Assembly (NCBI GenBank): GCA_022562475.1
Contig: JADFPD010000008.1
Coordinates: forward strand, 1 to 37,425
Length of the DNA stretch: 37,425 bases
DNA from: Chloroflexota bacterium
Lineage (GTDB): Bacteria; Chloroflexota; Dehalococcoidia; Lucifugimonadales; UBA3495
Direction: 5' to 3'
Shown: positions 1 through 8,015 of the stretch, piece by piece
How positions within the stretch are numbered: position 1 is the stretch's first letter
How the letters are laid out: each line of letters starts with the position of its first letter
Made by a program: the position numbers and the translations under genes
Notes under the pieces: generated by a model
The model's database searches: none
What the model was told of the DNA's origin: nothing
Seen by the model: the letters and a program-made list of their open reading frames with translations, nothing else

Positions 1-2
1 TC

Positions 3-1052
3 GCCAACGGAGTCTCGCTGTGGTGGAAGGTCCACTCCCGCAACAAGAAGTCCATCACCCTGAACCTGGGCACGGCCGAAGGCCAAGATATCCTCAAGAG
101 ATTGGCGGTTGAGGCCGACCTATTGATCGAGGGGTTCCGGCCCGGCGCCATGGAGCGCTGGGGACTGGGGCCGGAAGACCTCCAAAAGGTGAACCCCAAG
201 CTCGTGATGGTGCGGTATTCAGGTTTCGGACAGACCGGCCCCTACAAGGACCGGCCCGGTTTCGGCACCATCGCGGAGTGCATGAGCGGCTATGTGGGCA
301 TGACCGGGTTTCCGGACTCGCCTCCCGTGCTGCCGCCGGTGCCGCTGGCCGACGAGATCGCCGGGGTGTTCGGGGCCATGGCCGGCATGATGGCCCTCTA
401 CCATAGAGACGCCTCAGGAGATTCCAACGCTAAGGGCCAGGTGGTGGATGTGAGTCTCTTCGAGCCGCTGTTCCGGCTCTGCATCCCCCACATCACCATG
501 TTCGACATGCTGGGAATCAACCGGGAGCGGGTGGGCAACGATTTCCCCGACGCCGCGCCGCGTAGTCTGTATAAAACCGCCGACGACCGCTGGCTGGGCC
601 TCTCCGCCACCTCCCAAAGCACCTTTGAGAGTCTGGCCCAAGCCATGGGGATGCCCGGTCTCATCAGCCGGCCCGAGTTCAAGGACAACGCCGCCCGGCT
701 GGAGAACCGGGAAGCCCTGAACGACGAACTGCAGGGGTGGCTGGGGCAGCGTGACTTGAAAGAGACCATGGACCAGTTGATTCCAGCCGGCGGCGTGGTG
801 GGTCCGGTCTACGACGCCGCCCAGATCATGGCCGACCCCCACTACCAGGCCCGCGAGGACATCATCGACATCGACGACCCGGAATTGGGCCGGACCAAGA
901 TGCTGGGGATAGTGCCCAAGTTCAGCGAAACGCCCGGCGCCGTCGAGCATGCGGGCCCCACCGTCGGCGAACACAACAGCTATATCTACGGCTCATGGCT
1001 GGGGTTGGGCGAGGGAGAACTGGCGGAGATGTCCGGGCAGGGGACCATCTGA
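3..1052 (+). CDS. CaiB/BaiF family III CoA-transferase (5' partial)
   Basis: Family III CoA-transferases move CoA between carboxylic acids through aspartyl-CoA thioester intermediates in the cytoplasm. The reading frame is open to the left edge, so the start lies outside the window; 349 residues are visible of the usual ~400. Near the edge the frame reads NKKSITLNLGTAEGQ, a hallmark of the family, followed by EADLLIEGFRPG and RYSGFGQTGP. The aspartate in GQVVDVSLFEP is in the position of the catalytic nucleophile. The C-terminal part (EHAGPTVGEHN) is also typical. The TTG at 102 is inside conserved sequence and is not the true start. The stop lies one base before the rdgB start, so the two genes are probably cotranscribed. 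The CoA donor and acceptor cannot be told from sequence. Confidence 0.93.
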   Translation, partial: ANGVSLWWKVHSRNKKSITLNLGTAEGQDILKRLAVEADLLIEGFRPGAMERWGLGPEDLQKVNPKLVMVRYSGFGQTGPYKDRPGFGTIAECMSGYVGMTGFPDSPPVLPPVPLADEIAGVFGAMAGMMALYHRDASGDSNAKGQVVDVSLFEPLFRLCIPHITMFDMLGINRERVGNDFPDAAPRSLYKTADDRWLGLSATSQSTFESLAQAMGMPGLISRPEFKDNAARLENREALNDELQGWLGQRDLKETMDQLIPAGGVVGPVYDAAQIMADPHYQAREDIIDIDDPELGRTKMLGIVPKFSETPGAVEHAGPTVGEHNSYIYGSWLGLGEGELAEMSGQGTI

Positions 1053-1053
1053 T

Positions 1054-1764
1054 ATGGCGCCCCGCCTCCTCATCGCCACCGGCAATCCCGGCAAGATGCG
1101 GGAATATGCCGGGCTGCTCAGGGATATCCCCTTTGAACTCGTCTCGCTGACGGATTTGGGTATCACCCATGAAGTTGAGGAGACCGGGGAGACTTTTGAG
1201 GAGAACGCCTGGCTGAAAGCTTCTGAGTACGCGGTAATCTCCGGCCTGCTGACACTGGCCGACGATTCGGGACTGGAGGTCGACGCTCTCTCCGGTGAGC
1301 CCGGAATCCGGTCGGCCCGCTACGGCGGGGACGCCTGCGCCAACGACCAAGACCGGGTCCGGTTGCTACTGAAGAATATGGAAGACGTGCCGTGGGAAGA
1401 ACGGGGCGCGCGGTTCCGGTGTGTTATCGCAATAGCGAAATCCCCCCTAGCCCCCCTTTACGAAAGGGGGGAAAAAGCCTCCCCCTTCGTTAAAGGGGGA
1501 CGGGAGGGGGATTTTCGCGCCACAGCCTCCGACCAACCCGGCAACGCCACCCTAGTAACCCAGGCCGAGGGTTTCGTGGCCGGAGTGATACAATACAGCC
1601 CCGAGGGGGATGACGGTTTCGGCTACGACCCGGTCTTTTTCTTGCCGTCATACGGGAAGACCGTGGCCCAACTGCCCCTGGACGAAAAGAACAAGATCAG
1701 CCACCGGGCCAACGCCGCACAAATGGCGGTAGAATCCCTAAATAAGCTGGCCGCTGAAAGCTGA
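1054..1764 (+). CDS. rdgB: RdgB/HAM1 non-canonical purine NTP pyrophosphatase with in-frame repeat insertion
   Basis: This enzyme hydrolyses dITP, ITP and XTP to monophosphates and keeps deaminated purines out of DNA and RNA. The ATG at 1054 sits one base after the upstream stop and begins the family's N-terminal strand (ATGNPGK, for the usual TxNxxK). Further motifs are EETGETFEENAWLKA, ADDSGLEVDAL with GEPGIRSARYGG, and the C-terminal GFGYDPVFF and KISHRANA. The protein has 236 residues against about 195-205 in the family. The excess is explained by a 78-bp palindromic repeat at 1438-1515 that adds about 26 residues (129-154) between the VIAIA strand and the TLVTQAEGFVAG strand, without breaking the frame. 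The insertion falls in a surface loop region, so the enzyme may still work. moaA starts 8 bp downstream. Confidence 0.93.
   Translation: MAPRLLIATGNPGKMREYAGLLRDIPFELVSLTDLGITHEVEETGETFEENAWLKASEYAVISGLLTLADDSGLEVDALSGEPGIRSARYGGDACANDQDRVRLLLKNMEDVPWEERGARFRCVIAIAKSPLAPLYERGEKASPFVKGGREGDFRATASDQPGNATLVTQAEGFVAGVIQYSPEGDDGFGYDPVFFLPSYGKTVAQLPLDEKNKISHRANAAQMAVESLNKLAAES
1438..1515. repeat. Palindromic repeat inserted inside rdgB
   Basis: The outer arms pair AAATCCCCC (left) with GGGGGATTT (right). Two inner hairpins lie between them: CCCCCCTTT/AAAGGGGGG around 1451-1471 and TCCCCCTT/TTAAAGGGGGA around 1479-1500. C- and G-runs with a clover-like fold are typical of a dispersed palindromic repeat that is usually intergenic. 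Its length is divisible by three and the reading frame through it has no stop, giving a peptide with SPLAPLYERG and PFVKGGREGDF. It is comparable in kind to Rickettsia palindromic elements in genes. Confidence 0.85.
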
Positions 1765-1772
1765 AAGCTCGA

Positions 1773-2789
1773 TTGACACTAACTGATAAATTCGGCAGGC
1801 ACATGCGGGACCTGCGCATCTCCGTCACGGACCGGTGCAACTTCCGGTGCCCGTATTGCATGCCCGCCGAGATCTATGGCGAGGCCTACGAATTCCTGCC
1901 ACGGGCCGACATCCTGACATTTGAGGAACTGACCCGGTTGGTCGGCATCTTCGCCGGATTGGGCATCGAAAAGCTGCGCGTCACCGGCGGCGAACCGCTG
2001 GTGCGCAACGACCTACCCCAGTTGCTCTCCATGCTGACCGCCATCGACGGCATCGAAGATTTTACGCTCACGACCAACGGCTACCTGCTCAGCCAGTTAG
2101 CCCAACCGCTGAAGGACGCCGGCCTGGCCCGCATCACCATCAGCTTGGATAGCCTGGACGACGAGGTCTTCAAGACGATGAACGGCCGCGGCTTCACCAC
2201 CCAACGGGTCCTTGAGGCGATCCAGACGGCCGCCGACGTCGGATTGTCGCCCATCAAGATCAATTGCGTGGTGCAGAAGGGCGTCAACGACCACACCATC
2301 GTCGACCTGGCCCGCCACTTCAAGGGCACGGGCCACATCGTCCGCTACATCGAATACATGGACGTGGGAAACCGCAACGGCTGGCGGTCGGAACATGTGG
2401 TGCCCGCCGAGGAGATCGTCGCCAAGATCGACGCCGAAATGCCCCTGGAAGCCATAGAAAGCAACTATCACGGCGAGGTGGCGACAAGGTACCGTTACAA
2501 GGACGGCAGCGGCGAGATCGGTGTCATCGCCTCGGTGACCAAGCCGTTCTGCGGCGCCTGCACCAGGGTGCGGCTGTCCACCGACGGCAAGATCTTCACC
2601 TGCCTCTTCGCCAGCCAAGGCGTCAGCCTGAAGGACCCGATGCGCGCCGGCGCTTCTGACGGTGAACTGAGGGAGATCATTACTGGGATCTGGGCCGTCC
2701 GCTCCGACCGGTACTCGGAGGAACGGGCCGCCTCGCCGTTGGGCGATGCGGCGCCCAAAAAGATTGAGATGTACCAGATAGGGGGATAG
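1773..2789 (+). CDS. moaA: GTP 3',8-cyclase MoaA
   Basis: MoaA is the radical SAM enzyme that rearranges GTP to 3',8-cyclo-GTP, the first step of molybdenum cofactor synthesis. MoaC, encoded further right, does the next step. The N-terminal cluster motif CxxxCxxC is at C22, C26 and C29. The C-terminal cluster CGAC plus a later Cys (CX2CX13C) lies in the PFCGACTRVRLS region, and the protein ends in the conserved GG. The length of 338 residues is normal. A TTG start at 1773 is chosen because LTDKFGRHMRDLRISVT is conserved in the family; the first ATG (1803) would cut part of this. The gene is 8 bp from rdgB and is likely in one operon with it and the CoA-transferase. Confidence 0.95.
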   Translation: MTLTDKFGRHMRDLRISVTDRCNFRCPYCMPAEIYGEAYEFLPRADILTFEELTRLVGIFAGLGIEKLRVTGGEPLVRNDLPQLLSMLTAIDGIEDFTLTTNGYLLSQLAQPLKDAGLARITISLDSLDDEVFKTMNGRGFTTQRVLEAIQTAADVGLSPIKINCVVQKGVNDHTIVDLARHFKGTGHIVRYIEYMDVGNRNGWRSEHVVPAEEIVAKIDAEMPLEAIESNYHGEVATRYRYKDGSGEIGVIASVTKPFCGACTRVRLSTDGKIFTCLFASQGVSLKDPMRAGASDGELREIITGIWAVRSDRYSEERAASPLGDAAPKKIEMYQIGG

Positions 2790-2905
2790 CGAGCAAGGAG
2801 CAGTCAGCTAGCGGCAGTCAACCTGCGACTGTGGAATTCGCGTTATTTTTTCCTCATAATCCTGACAGATAGTGATCGCAAAAAGCTGCGGAGGTGCTTA
2901 GCTAG

Positions 2906-4018
2906 ATGGATTTCATTGACGAAATAAAGGCTCTCGCTGTTCGTATCCCTGATCTAGTCGAACATATCCAAACCGAAGAAGCTACCAAGACCGCGCTAAT
3001 CATGCCGTTCATCCGTGCTCTGGGGTACGACACAGAAGACCCTCGGGAAATTGTGCCTGAATTTACCGCTGATTTTGGTCCAAAGAAATCGGATAAGGTT
3101 GACTATGCCGTCCTCAAGGACGGGAAACCGATTATGCTCATTGAATGTAAAGCAGCTAGTGTAAATTTGGATCAGGAGCACGCAGCCCAGCTATTCATGT
3201 ACTTCGCAGCTACCCAAGCTAGATTCGGTTTGTTGACCAACGGTGTCGTTTATCGGTTTCATTCTGACCTTGACGACCGACACAAGATGGACCGTAAACC
3301 GTTCCTAGAGATCAATATGCTGGATATCAACGACGCGGCCCTCGAAGAGTTGAAGCGATTTACAAAAACATCATTCGACCTTGAGAGCACTATTCAAGCA
3401 GCGACGGAATTAAAATATACGAGGGAAATCAAACGGATTCTCGCCCAACATCTTAGAGAGCCCACTGACCAATTTGTTCGGATGTTCGCTTCCCAGATTT
3501 ACTCTGGAACATTAACTAAGGCAGTGCGGGACCGCTTCGCCCAATATACGCGAGCAGCATTCAACGAGTTCGTGAATGACCGCGTGAATGATAGGCTCAA
3601 ATCCGCAATGATAACCAACGACGAAAGTGCTGGAATCCTAAGTCCCATTCCGTCGGCTGCTGACGAAAAAGTACAGGAGACGGCCGCATCCGACCGTGAA
3701 GATATTGTGACCACTGAGGATGAGTTACAAGGTTTTTACATTGTTAAGAGCCTGCTTCATGGGACTGTGGACCTGAAACGCCTGTTCATGCGCGACATGA
3801 AAACCTACTGTGGCGTACTTTTGGATGATAACAACCGAAAACCCATATGCCGCCTGTGGTTCAATCGCACCCAAAAATATTTGGGTCTCTTTGACCAAGA
3901 GAAACAAGAAGAACGAATTCCCATCGAAACCTTGGACGACATATATCAATATGCCGACCGATTGAAGACTACGGCCAGTAGTTTTGACCGGGGAGACGAC
4001 CCGACAACCTCTGAGTAA
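2906..4018 (+). CDS. Stand-alone HsdR-N-like PD-(D/E)xK nuclease-family protein
   Basis: The N-terminal half matches the type I restriction enzyme R-subunit N-terminal domain (HSDR_N_2 family). After a helical start (TKTALIMPFIRALGYD) the core has D66 in KVDYAVL, then E80 and K82 in LIECKAAS, which is a PD-(D/E)xK nuclease arrangement. The rest (residues ~150-370) is helical with no helicase motif, so this is not a full HsdR. Proteins of this build are common and are often annotated as restriction endonucleases, but their activity is mostly untested. The gene is more AT-rich than the moaA and rnhA genes around it and no methylase or specificity subunit is near, suggesting separate acquisition. 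The ATG at 2906 has GGAGG about 12 bases upstream. Role in defence is an inference. Confidence 0.78.
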   Translation: MDFIDEIKALAVRIPDLVEHIQTEEATKTALIMPFIRALGYDTEDPREIVPEFTADFGPKKSDKVDYAVLKDGKPIMLIECKAASVNLDQEHAAQLFMYFAATQARFGLLTNGVVYRFHSDLDDRHKMDRKPFLEINMLDINDAALEELKRFTKTSFDLESTIQAATELKYTREIKRILAQHLREPTDQFVRMFASQIYSGTLTKAVRDRFAQYTRAAFNEFVNDRVNDRLKSAMITNDESAGILSPIPSAADEKVQETAASDREDIVTTEDELQGFYIVKSLLHGTVDLKRLFMRDMKTYCGVLLDDNNRKPICRLWFNRTQKYLGLFDQEKQEERIPIETLDDIYQYADRLKTTASSFDRGDDPTTSE

Positions 4019-4066
4019 TCTCTGTTTTGGCAGCTGAAAACTGATGGCTGTTGGCTGAGAGCATAG

Positions 4067-4468
4067 ATGCAAAGCAACGATATAGTTATACATACCGACG
4101 GCGCCTGTAAGGGCAACCCAGGCCCGGGGGGCTGGGGCGCGGTCATCGAACAGAACGGCGCCCAACGGCAACTCTCGGGAAGCGACCCCCAGACCACTAA
4201 CAACCGAATGGAGATGACCGCGGTGATCAAGGGCCTGGAGGCCGTCGACCCGTCGGCCAAGGTCCTGATCAGTTCAGACAGCACTTATGTGATCAACACC
4301 ATGACCAAAGGGTGGAAGCGCAAGGCCAACCACGACCTTTGGGAGCAATTGGACCGGCTGGTCAGCAGCCGGGACATCGCCTGGCGCTGGGTGCGCGGTC
4401 ACGCCGGCAACCGGGGCAATGAATTGGCCGATGCGTTGGCCACCAAAGAGGCGGGCACGGCCAAGTAA
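4067..4468 (+). CDS. rnhA: Ribonuclease HI
   Basis: RNase HI cuts the RNA strand of RNA-DNA hybrids, such as R-loops and primers, using two metal ions. The active-site carboxylates are D11 in HTDGACKGNPG, E49 in NRMEMTAV, D71 in SSDSTYV and the Asp of NELADALA near the C terminus. The basic protrusion loop (KGWKRKANHDLW) and the VRGHAG loop histidine are present, so this is the bacterial type I enzyme. At 133 residues it is slightly shorter than the E. coli protein (155). It sits between the nuclease-like gene and moaC, with spacers of about 50 bp. Confidence 0.95.
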   Translation: MQSNDIVIHTDGACKGNPGPGGWGAVIEQNGAQRQLSGSDPQTTNNRMEMTAVIKGLEAVDPSAKVLISSDSTYVINTMTKGWKRKANHDLWEQLDRLVSSRDIAWRWVRGHAGNRGNELADALATKEAGTAK

Positions 4469-4525
4469 CCGCGCCTCGGAGAGCATATCCGGTCTCCGCA
4501 TTCCACGGGGGAGCGTCACAACTTT

Positions 4526-5029
4526 ATGTCCACCGCCAACAACGGCCCAGACCTTCATCTGACCCACCTGGACGACCAGGGTAGAGCCAAGATGGTTGAC
4601 GTGGGCGGAAAAGACATCACCAGCCGGGTGGCCGTGGCCCGGGGTTACGTGTCCATCCAACCTGAAACGGCGCGGTTGATCAAAGAGGGTCTGATGAAGA
4701 AGGGCGACGTGCTGACCATCGCCCAGATCGCCGGCATCATGGGCGCCAAGAAGACTTCAGAGTTGATACCGCTCTGCCATCCGCTGCCATTGGACCGGGT
4801 GGACGTGGAGTTGGAACTGGACGAAGGGGAAGGCCGCATCAACATCACCGCCACCGCCAGCACAACCGCCCGCACCGGCGTGGAGATGGAAGCCCTGACC
4901 GCGGTGTCCGTGGCGGCTCTGACCCTCTATGACATGTGCAAGTCGGTGGACCGCGGGATGCGAATCGAAGCGATTCGCCTCGTCAAAAAAACCGGCGGCC
5001 GTAGCGGCGACATCGACCTGGAAGCCTAG
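4526..5029 (+). CDS. moaC: Cyclic pyranopterin monophosphate synthase MoaC
   Basis: MoaC converts 3',8-cyclo-GTP made by MoaA to cyclic pyranopterin monophosphate in molybdenum cofactor synthesis. Family motifs are [18 protein letters not shown] near the N terminus, [42 protein letters not shown] and the end segment KKTGGRSGD. The length of 167 residues is normal. It is separated from moaA by rnhA and the nuclease-like gene, so the Moa genes are close but not contiguous. A sulfite-oxidase-type molybdoenzyme at 30577 is a possible user of the cofactor. GGGGGAG lies about 13 bases before the ATG. Confidence 0.95.
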   Translation: MSTANNGPDLHLTHLDDQGRAKMVDVGGKDITSRVAVARGYVSIQPETARLIKEGLMKKGDVLTIAQIAGIMGAKKTSELIPLCHPLPLDRVDVELELDEGEGRINITATASTTARTGVEMEALTAVSVAALTLYDMCKSVDRGMRIEAIRLVKKTGGRSGDIDLEA

Positions 5030-5181
5030 GCTGGGCGCCTCGCCGCGTCTACTTAGGCCAACCGGACCTAATTGTAGTAGGCGCCCCAATCCCGTCCGCG
5101 GTCAGCCCACATTCCCGATCATGGTGTCCTTCCGCGGAATGATGTCGAACCAGCGTCTTGTTTATGAATGTTCTCCATCAC

Positions 5182-5225
5182 ATGCGCGGCTTATGCGCAT
5201 CATTCGACAGGCTCAAGACGAACGG
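5182..5225. repeat. Small hairpin and half copy of a dispersed repeat
   Basis: ATGCGC (5182-5187) and GCGCAT (5195-5200) form a six-bp hairpin. Directly after it, 5203-5225 reads TTCGACAGGCTCAAGACG plus AACGG. This is one arm of the same repeat that forms a full palindrome at 22576-22642. The rest of the 240 bp between moaC and the next gene shows nothing recognisable. Confidence 0.55.
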
Positions 5226-5272
5226 GTTACCACGTTGCTCCGGCCATCGTGAGCGCGAAAGCCCGTCTGCGG

Positions 5273-5680
5273 TCACCCACCCCGGAGGCTAATCTCCGCC
5301 TGCAGAAGTTGGACCGCGACCGTGGCGTAGGCGATATATTGTTCCGGTGGCAGGTCCAACTCGGTGAACACCTCGACTTGGTCGATGTCCACCGGCCCGC
5401 CGGGTCCCGGAATACTTCTCAGGTCCAGTTCCGATATCTCTCCGTCCGGCAGTACGACCACGCACCCCAGTTCGGGCGGCGGCTGGGGCCCGGAACCGGG
5501 AGGCAGCTCCAGTTCGACGGCCTGGAGCGTGCTCATGCCGAAGAAAGGAGGAAACGGCCGAAGTTGGGATGCAAGCTCCGCCACGGTCGCCCGCAGCCGC
5601 TCGGCGGTCTCGCGCAAGTGCTCTTCCGGCGATGAGTGGGAGCCTGACGTTTCTGGCGTTGTTCCTTCGGATGGGGTCAT
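5273..5680 (-). CDS. Hypothetical protein
   Basis: This 135-residue protein has no recognised domain. An acidic, helix-prone N-terminal part (PEEHLRETAERLRATVAELASQL) is followed by a proline- and glycine-rich stretch. A beta-rich segment (CVVVLPDGEISELDLRSI) and a C-terminal helix (YIAYATVAVQLLQAEI) complete it. The amino-acid make-up is that of a real GC-rich gene, and it is the longest frame with sensible codon use in the gap between moaC and the tRNA. It runs opposite to its left neighbours and no clear ribosome binding site precedes the ATG, so it could begin later. Confidence 0.5.
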   Translation of the reverse strand: MTPSEGTTPETSGSHSSPEEHLRETAERLRATVAELASQLRPFPPFFGMSTLQAVELELPPGSGPQPPPELGCVVVLPDGEISELDLRSIPGPGGPVDIDQVEVFTELDLPPEQYIAYATVAVQLLQAEISLRGG

Positions 5681-5870
5681 TGCCCAGCAATTCTAAACCG
5701 CGATACGGCCCCCGCGCCAATTGACACTGTGAATCAGACGCCATTAACATTAGAAAGTCGAGATTCCCCGATGCATCGAACCTCCCGGAGACGCCGAGAG
5801 AGCTAGATCATATCGGCGCTCGACTTTTTATCGAGGCACACCCTGGCGGCTGGCCGGGTGGTCTCCAGGT

Positions 5871-5946
5871 GGCACCGTAGCTCAGTGGTTAGAGCGGGCG
5901 CTTCATAAGCGCTAGGTCACTGGTTCGAACCCAGTCGGTGCCACCA
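5871..5946 (+). tRNA. tRNA with CAT anticodon (Ile-lysidine type or Met)
   Basis: A full cloverleaf is visible. The acceptor arm is GGCACCG/CGGTGCC, the D arm GCTC...GAGC, the anticodon arm GGCGC TTCATAA GCGCT, and the T arm ACTGG TTCGAAC CCAGT, with an encoded CCA at 5944-5946. The anticodon is CAT. The anticodon and T-arm bases resemble the E. coli tRNA-Ile2 (CAU, read AUA after lysidine modification) more than elongator Met, but this cannot be settled by eye. There is no sign of the initiator's three G-C pairs. The 3' half serves as the attachment site of the element to the right. Confidence 0.95.
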
Positions 5947-5949
5947 TCT
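5907..5949. repeat. Attachment site, left copy (inside tRNA 3' end)
   Basis: These 43 bp, starting AAGCGCTAGG and ending GCCACCATCT, are identical to 13676-13718. Allowing one mismatch (T5906, the third anticodon base, against A13675), the match extends left to 5900, giving about 50 bp. Confidence 0.92.
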
Positions 5950-6009
5950 AGCGTGCCTATATTAGGGGGTTGCGGGGCGGCTGCGCCGCCAGGAGCACTC
6001 TCAATCTGC

Positions 6010-6211
6010 TTATAACCGATAAGCAAGTGATAAGCACCGAGAGCCTGGACCTTCGTTTTCAGGGCCTCCGGCAACGGTCGTTTCCCCGCCCGAATCTGCG
6101 ACAAGAACGGCTGACTCACGCCAAGTATCGTCGTTAGCTTCCATCACGTCCTCCGTCTCGTTCCAACTTCTGTCGAATCGCCGTCTTCGCGCCTTTCTTT
6201 GACCGTTCCAT
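6010..6211 (-). pseudogene. Frameshifted XRE-type helix-turn-helix regulator
   Basis: On the reverse strand, one frame (from ATG 6211) reads MERSKKGAKTAIRQKLERDG and stops at 6134. A second frame, open only after a TGA at 6144-6146, reads WKLTTILGVSQPFLSQIRAG and then KRPLPEALKTKVQALG. Together they look like one Cro/CI-type DNA-binding domain (helix 1, then helices 2-3 and the IRAGKRP turn) broken by a one-base shift around 6145-6155. The second frame stays open leftward through the attachment site into the tRNA (stop at 5889), and a GTG at 6119 could start it. It may be a former repressor or excisionase, or the N-terminal piece of the integrase in the circular form. Confidence 0.5.
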
Positions 6212-6455
6212 GCCGACCGGCGATTTGTCAATTCCGGCTTGTCCTGCCGCCCGACAAAAACACGCAATATACCCCCCACGGCCTATTTCTTTATCGTGCT
6301 GGGGGTAGTTTGCGTGTTCGTTTGGCGATGGATGAGTAGTAAGAGGGGTGCTGAGAAAACAGGCCCCGCGTTTGCCGTTACTATAACAGTGATGGGTACT
6401 ACTCCCGCAACTTTTGATTGGTTCAGGTGGAATCAAGGATGTCTCGAGGTACAAG

Positions 6456-6914
6456 ATGAAATTGTGGCGTCGTAAAGAAGACGATTTTTACATCACCTTT
6501 TTAAAGTTCGCCAGTGAGACAGTGAGTGTCGGTGATGGAACAATAAATTACGCCAAAGTTTTTGAACATGTGCACGGCATTCATGATGGAATTAGTGAAC
6601 CGGCGTTCAAGCGTATTTTTCTTCAATCGGTAGTTACGATTATCTTCCAGGGACGGGAGACTCGTGACGAAGATATTGAAAATGATACGCCTTTGGTTCT
6701 GACCACGGACGCCTATTTTCAACTGCTGGAGCATCAAGAATTACAGGAAGCGCGAAAGGCATCATCCATGGCTCGAAATTTAGCTCTCGTGGCCATTGCT
6801 GTAGCTGCCGCGAGTGTCATCCTCAGTGTCATCCTCCCGGTATACGTCAACAACGATGCCGTCATAGACGCGGCACAATATCAAGGAATCATCGACGCGA
6901 TTCAAGCCGAGTAA
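6456..6914 (+). CDS. Hypothetical membrane-anchored protein
   Basis: The protein has 152 residues from the ATG at 6456, which has GAGG six bases upstream; an upstream ATG at 6414 lacks such a site. The soluble N-terminal part (KLWRRKEDDFYITFLKFA and onward) is mixed alpha/beta with acidic segments. A single strong membrane helix follows near the C terminus (NLALVAIAVAAASVILSVIL) with a short tail. Codon use and base composition are AT-rich like the rest of the element. No family is recognised. A membrane tail anchor in a small element next to an abortive-infection gene is compatible with a defence or exclusion role, but there is no direct evidence. Confidence 0.6.
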   Translation: MKLWRRKEDDFYITFLKFASETVSVGDGTINYAKVFEHVHGIHDGISEPAFKRIFLQSVVTIIFQGRETRDEDIENDTPLVLTTDAYFQLLEHQELQEARKASSMARNLALVAIAVAAASVILSVILPVYVNNDAVIDAAQYQGIIDAIQAE

Positions 6915-7072
6915 ACGCTCGCGGCCCCATTCGCCGGAGGAGCGAGGTCCGTCAATTAGGACAAAGCCTATTAGTAATAAGTAGGGTATGTCCTAATCAC
7001 CGGTGGTAGTCGCGAACTTGCCCGTGATTGGTGGAATTCTTGATATCCTAGGCGTGGATTGGAGAGAATCAA

Positions 7073-7291
7073 ATGTCCACAGGCAAAGTACAGCGTCCGA
7101 AAGAAGGTGACGGCAAACACCCAATAATAGGTCCTTGTCCGCACTGCGGGAAATTTGTACCAAATAATGTGATTCAACGCTTTCAAGCAGGGAGATATCC
7201 AGAGCCATTTGTGTGGTGCCCGGGACCGGGATGTAAAGGGAGATTGCGTATAAATCGGAGCAGTCAAACCTTTGACCTGGTCTGGGAATAA
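7073..7291 (+). CDS. Small zinc-ribbon protein
   Basis: The protein has 72 residues with a CPHC pair near residue 22 and a CPGPGC pair near residue 49, the spacing of a zinc ribbon. The ends are polar and there is no membrane segment. The ATG has a good ribosome binding site (GGAGAG, seven bases upstream). Small zinc-ribbon proteins of this kind bind nucleic acid or other proteins; the target is unknown. A nested palindrome follows the stop. Confidence 0.6.
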   Translation: MSTGKVQRPKEGDGKHPIIGPCPHCGKFVPNNVIQRFQAGRYPEPFVWCPGPGCKGRLRINRSSQTFDLVWE

Positions 7292-7312
7292 ACCGAGTTA
7301 GACCTCACGGCC

Positions 7313-7379
7313 ATGAAACCATGAAACGTTATTTAATAGGGGTATGAAAGCCCTATTTATTTTGGCTTCATGTTTTCAT
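7313..7379. repeat. Nested inverted repeat, possible terminator
   Basis: The outer arms ATGAAACCATGAA (7313-7325) and TTCATGTTTTCAT (7367-7379) pair with one mismatch. Inner arms AATAGGG (7335-7341) and CCCTATT (7351-7357) pair exactly and are followed by TATTTT. It lies just after the zinc-ribbon gene, so transcription termination is likely; the long outer arms are more than a terminator needs. Confidence 0.5.
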
Positions 7380-8015
7380 AGGTAGGGAGTCAGGGATTGA
7401 ACTAAGCGCCAATGTTAGTGCAACTCAAATATGCTTCCGAGACGCCGGATACGTTCTGATGTCGCGGGCATATAAAGCGTCAGAGTCTTTTCGTTTAACC
7501 TTCGTAGAAATCCGGACATGGAAAATACGGCAACGGATTCAAACTCTGAGCTGCGGGTTGTTTTGACGACAAAGAATGGGTCGGATTCACCCGTCGGATG
7601 GACCGCATCCCATATGCACGCAAGTGGCTGGACGGCGGCGGTTGAGTTCGATGGTTTCTTCATCCGCGTTAGGACCTTTTTCAATGCTTCGGGTCGAAAC
7701 TGTCCATTGTCCCAGTAATGCTTCCAAACTCGGCGTTTGTGTTCTGCCAATTTCTGCGGCGGACACCCAAATTCAAGAGGCGTCTTATTCCCACCATACC
7801 CGTGAATCGACCAAGACTCAATCTCGGTTTATTGGGTATTGCTTCCGAGCTTGTCCGGATATTTGATCTCTCTTACCATTCATTGGGTAAGACGGTATCG
7901 GAATGTTCTCAAGGATAAACCTGAAGAATCCGGGTCGTTACAACGCTCTGAAGAATCATCTTCACTCGGAGAGACACCCGTAAGAGGCGGCCGCAATAAA
8001 ATCAGCGGCGGTCAC
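7380..8015. other. Stretch without a confident gene; ambiguous ORFs on both strands
   Basis: The best candidate is on the reverse strand, 7415-7750 (TTG start). It reads AEHKRRVWKHYWDNGQF, then FRPEALKKVLTRMKKP, and ends GSIFELH. Its frame is open further upstream with plausible coding text (GYGGNKTPLEFGCPPQ) but is blocked by a TAA near 7825 with no start in between, as expected of a gene that lost its 5' part. Forward-strand frames at 7518-7718 and 7839-8015 are weaker. No family is recognised. Confidence 0.35.

Noticed and set aside
5889-5949. Protein ending with the GGTDWVRTSDLAL motif
   Set aside because: This peptide is the antisense reading of the tRNA and is not evidence for a protein domain. 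It is only used here to show that frames match across the att sites.
6239-6475. Forward 78-residue frame with one hydrophobic stretch
   Set aside because: It overlaps the better supported gene at 6456 and, at its 5' end, borders the reverse-strand helix-turn-helix remnant. It has a TTG start with no ribosome binding site.
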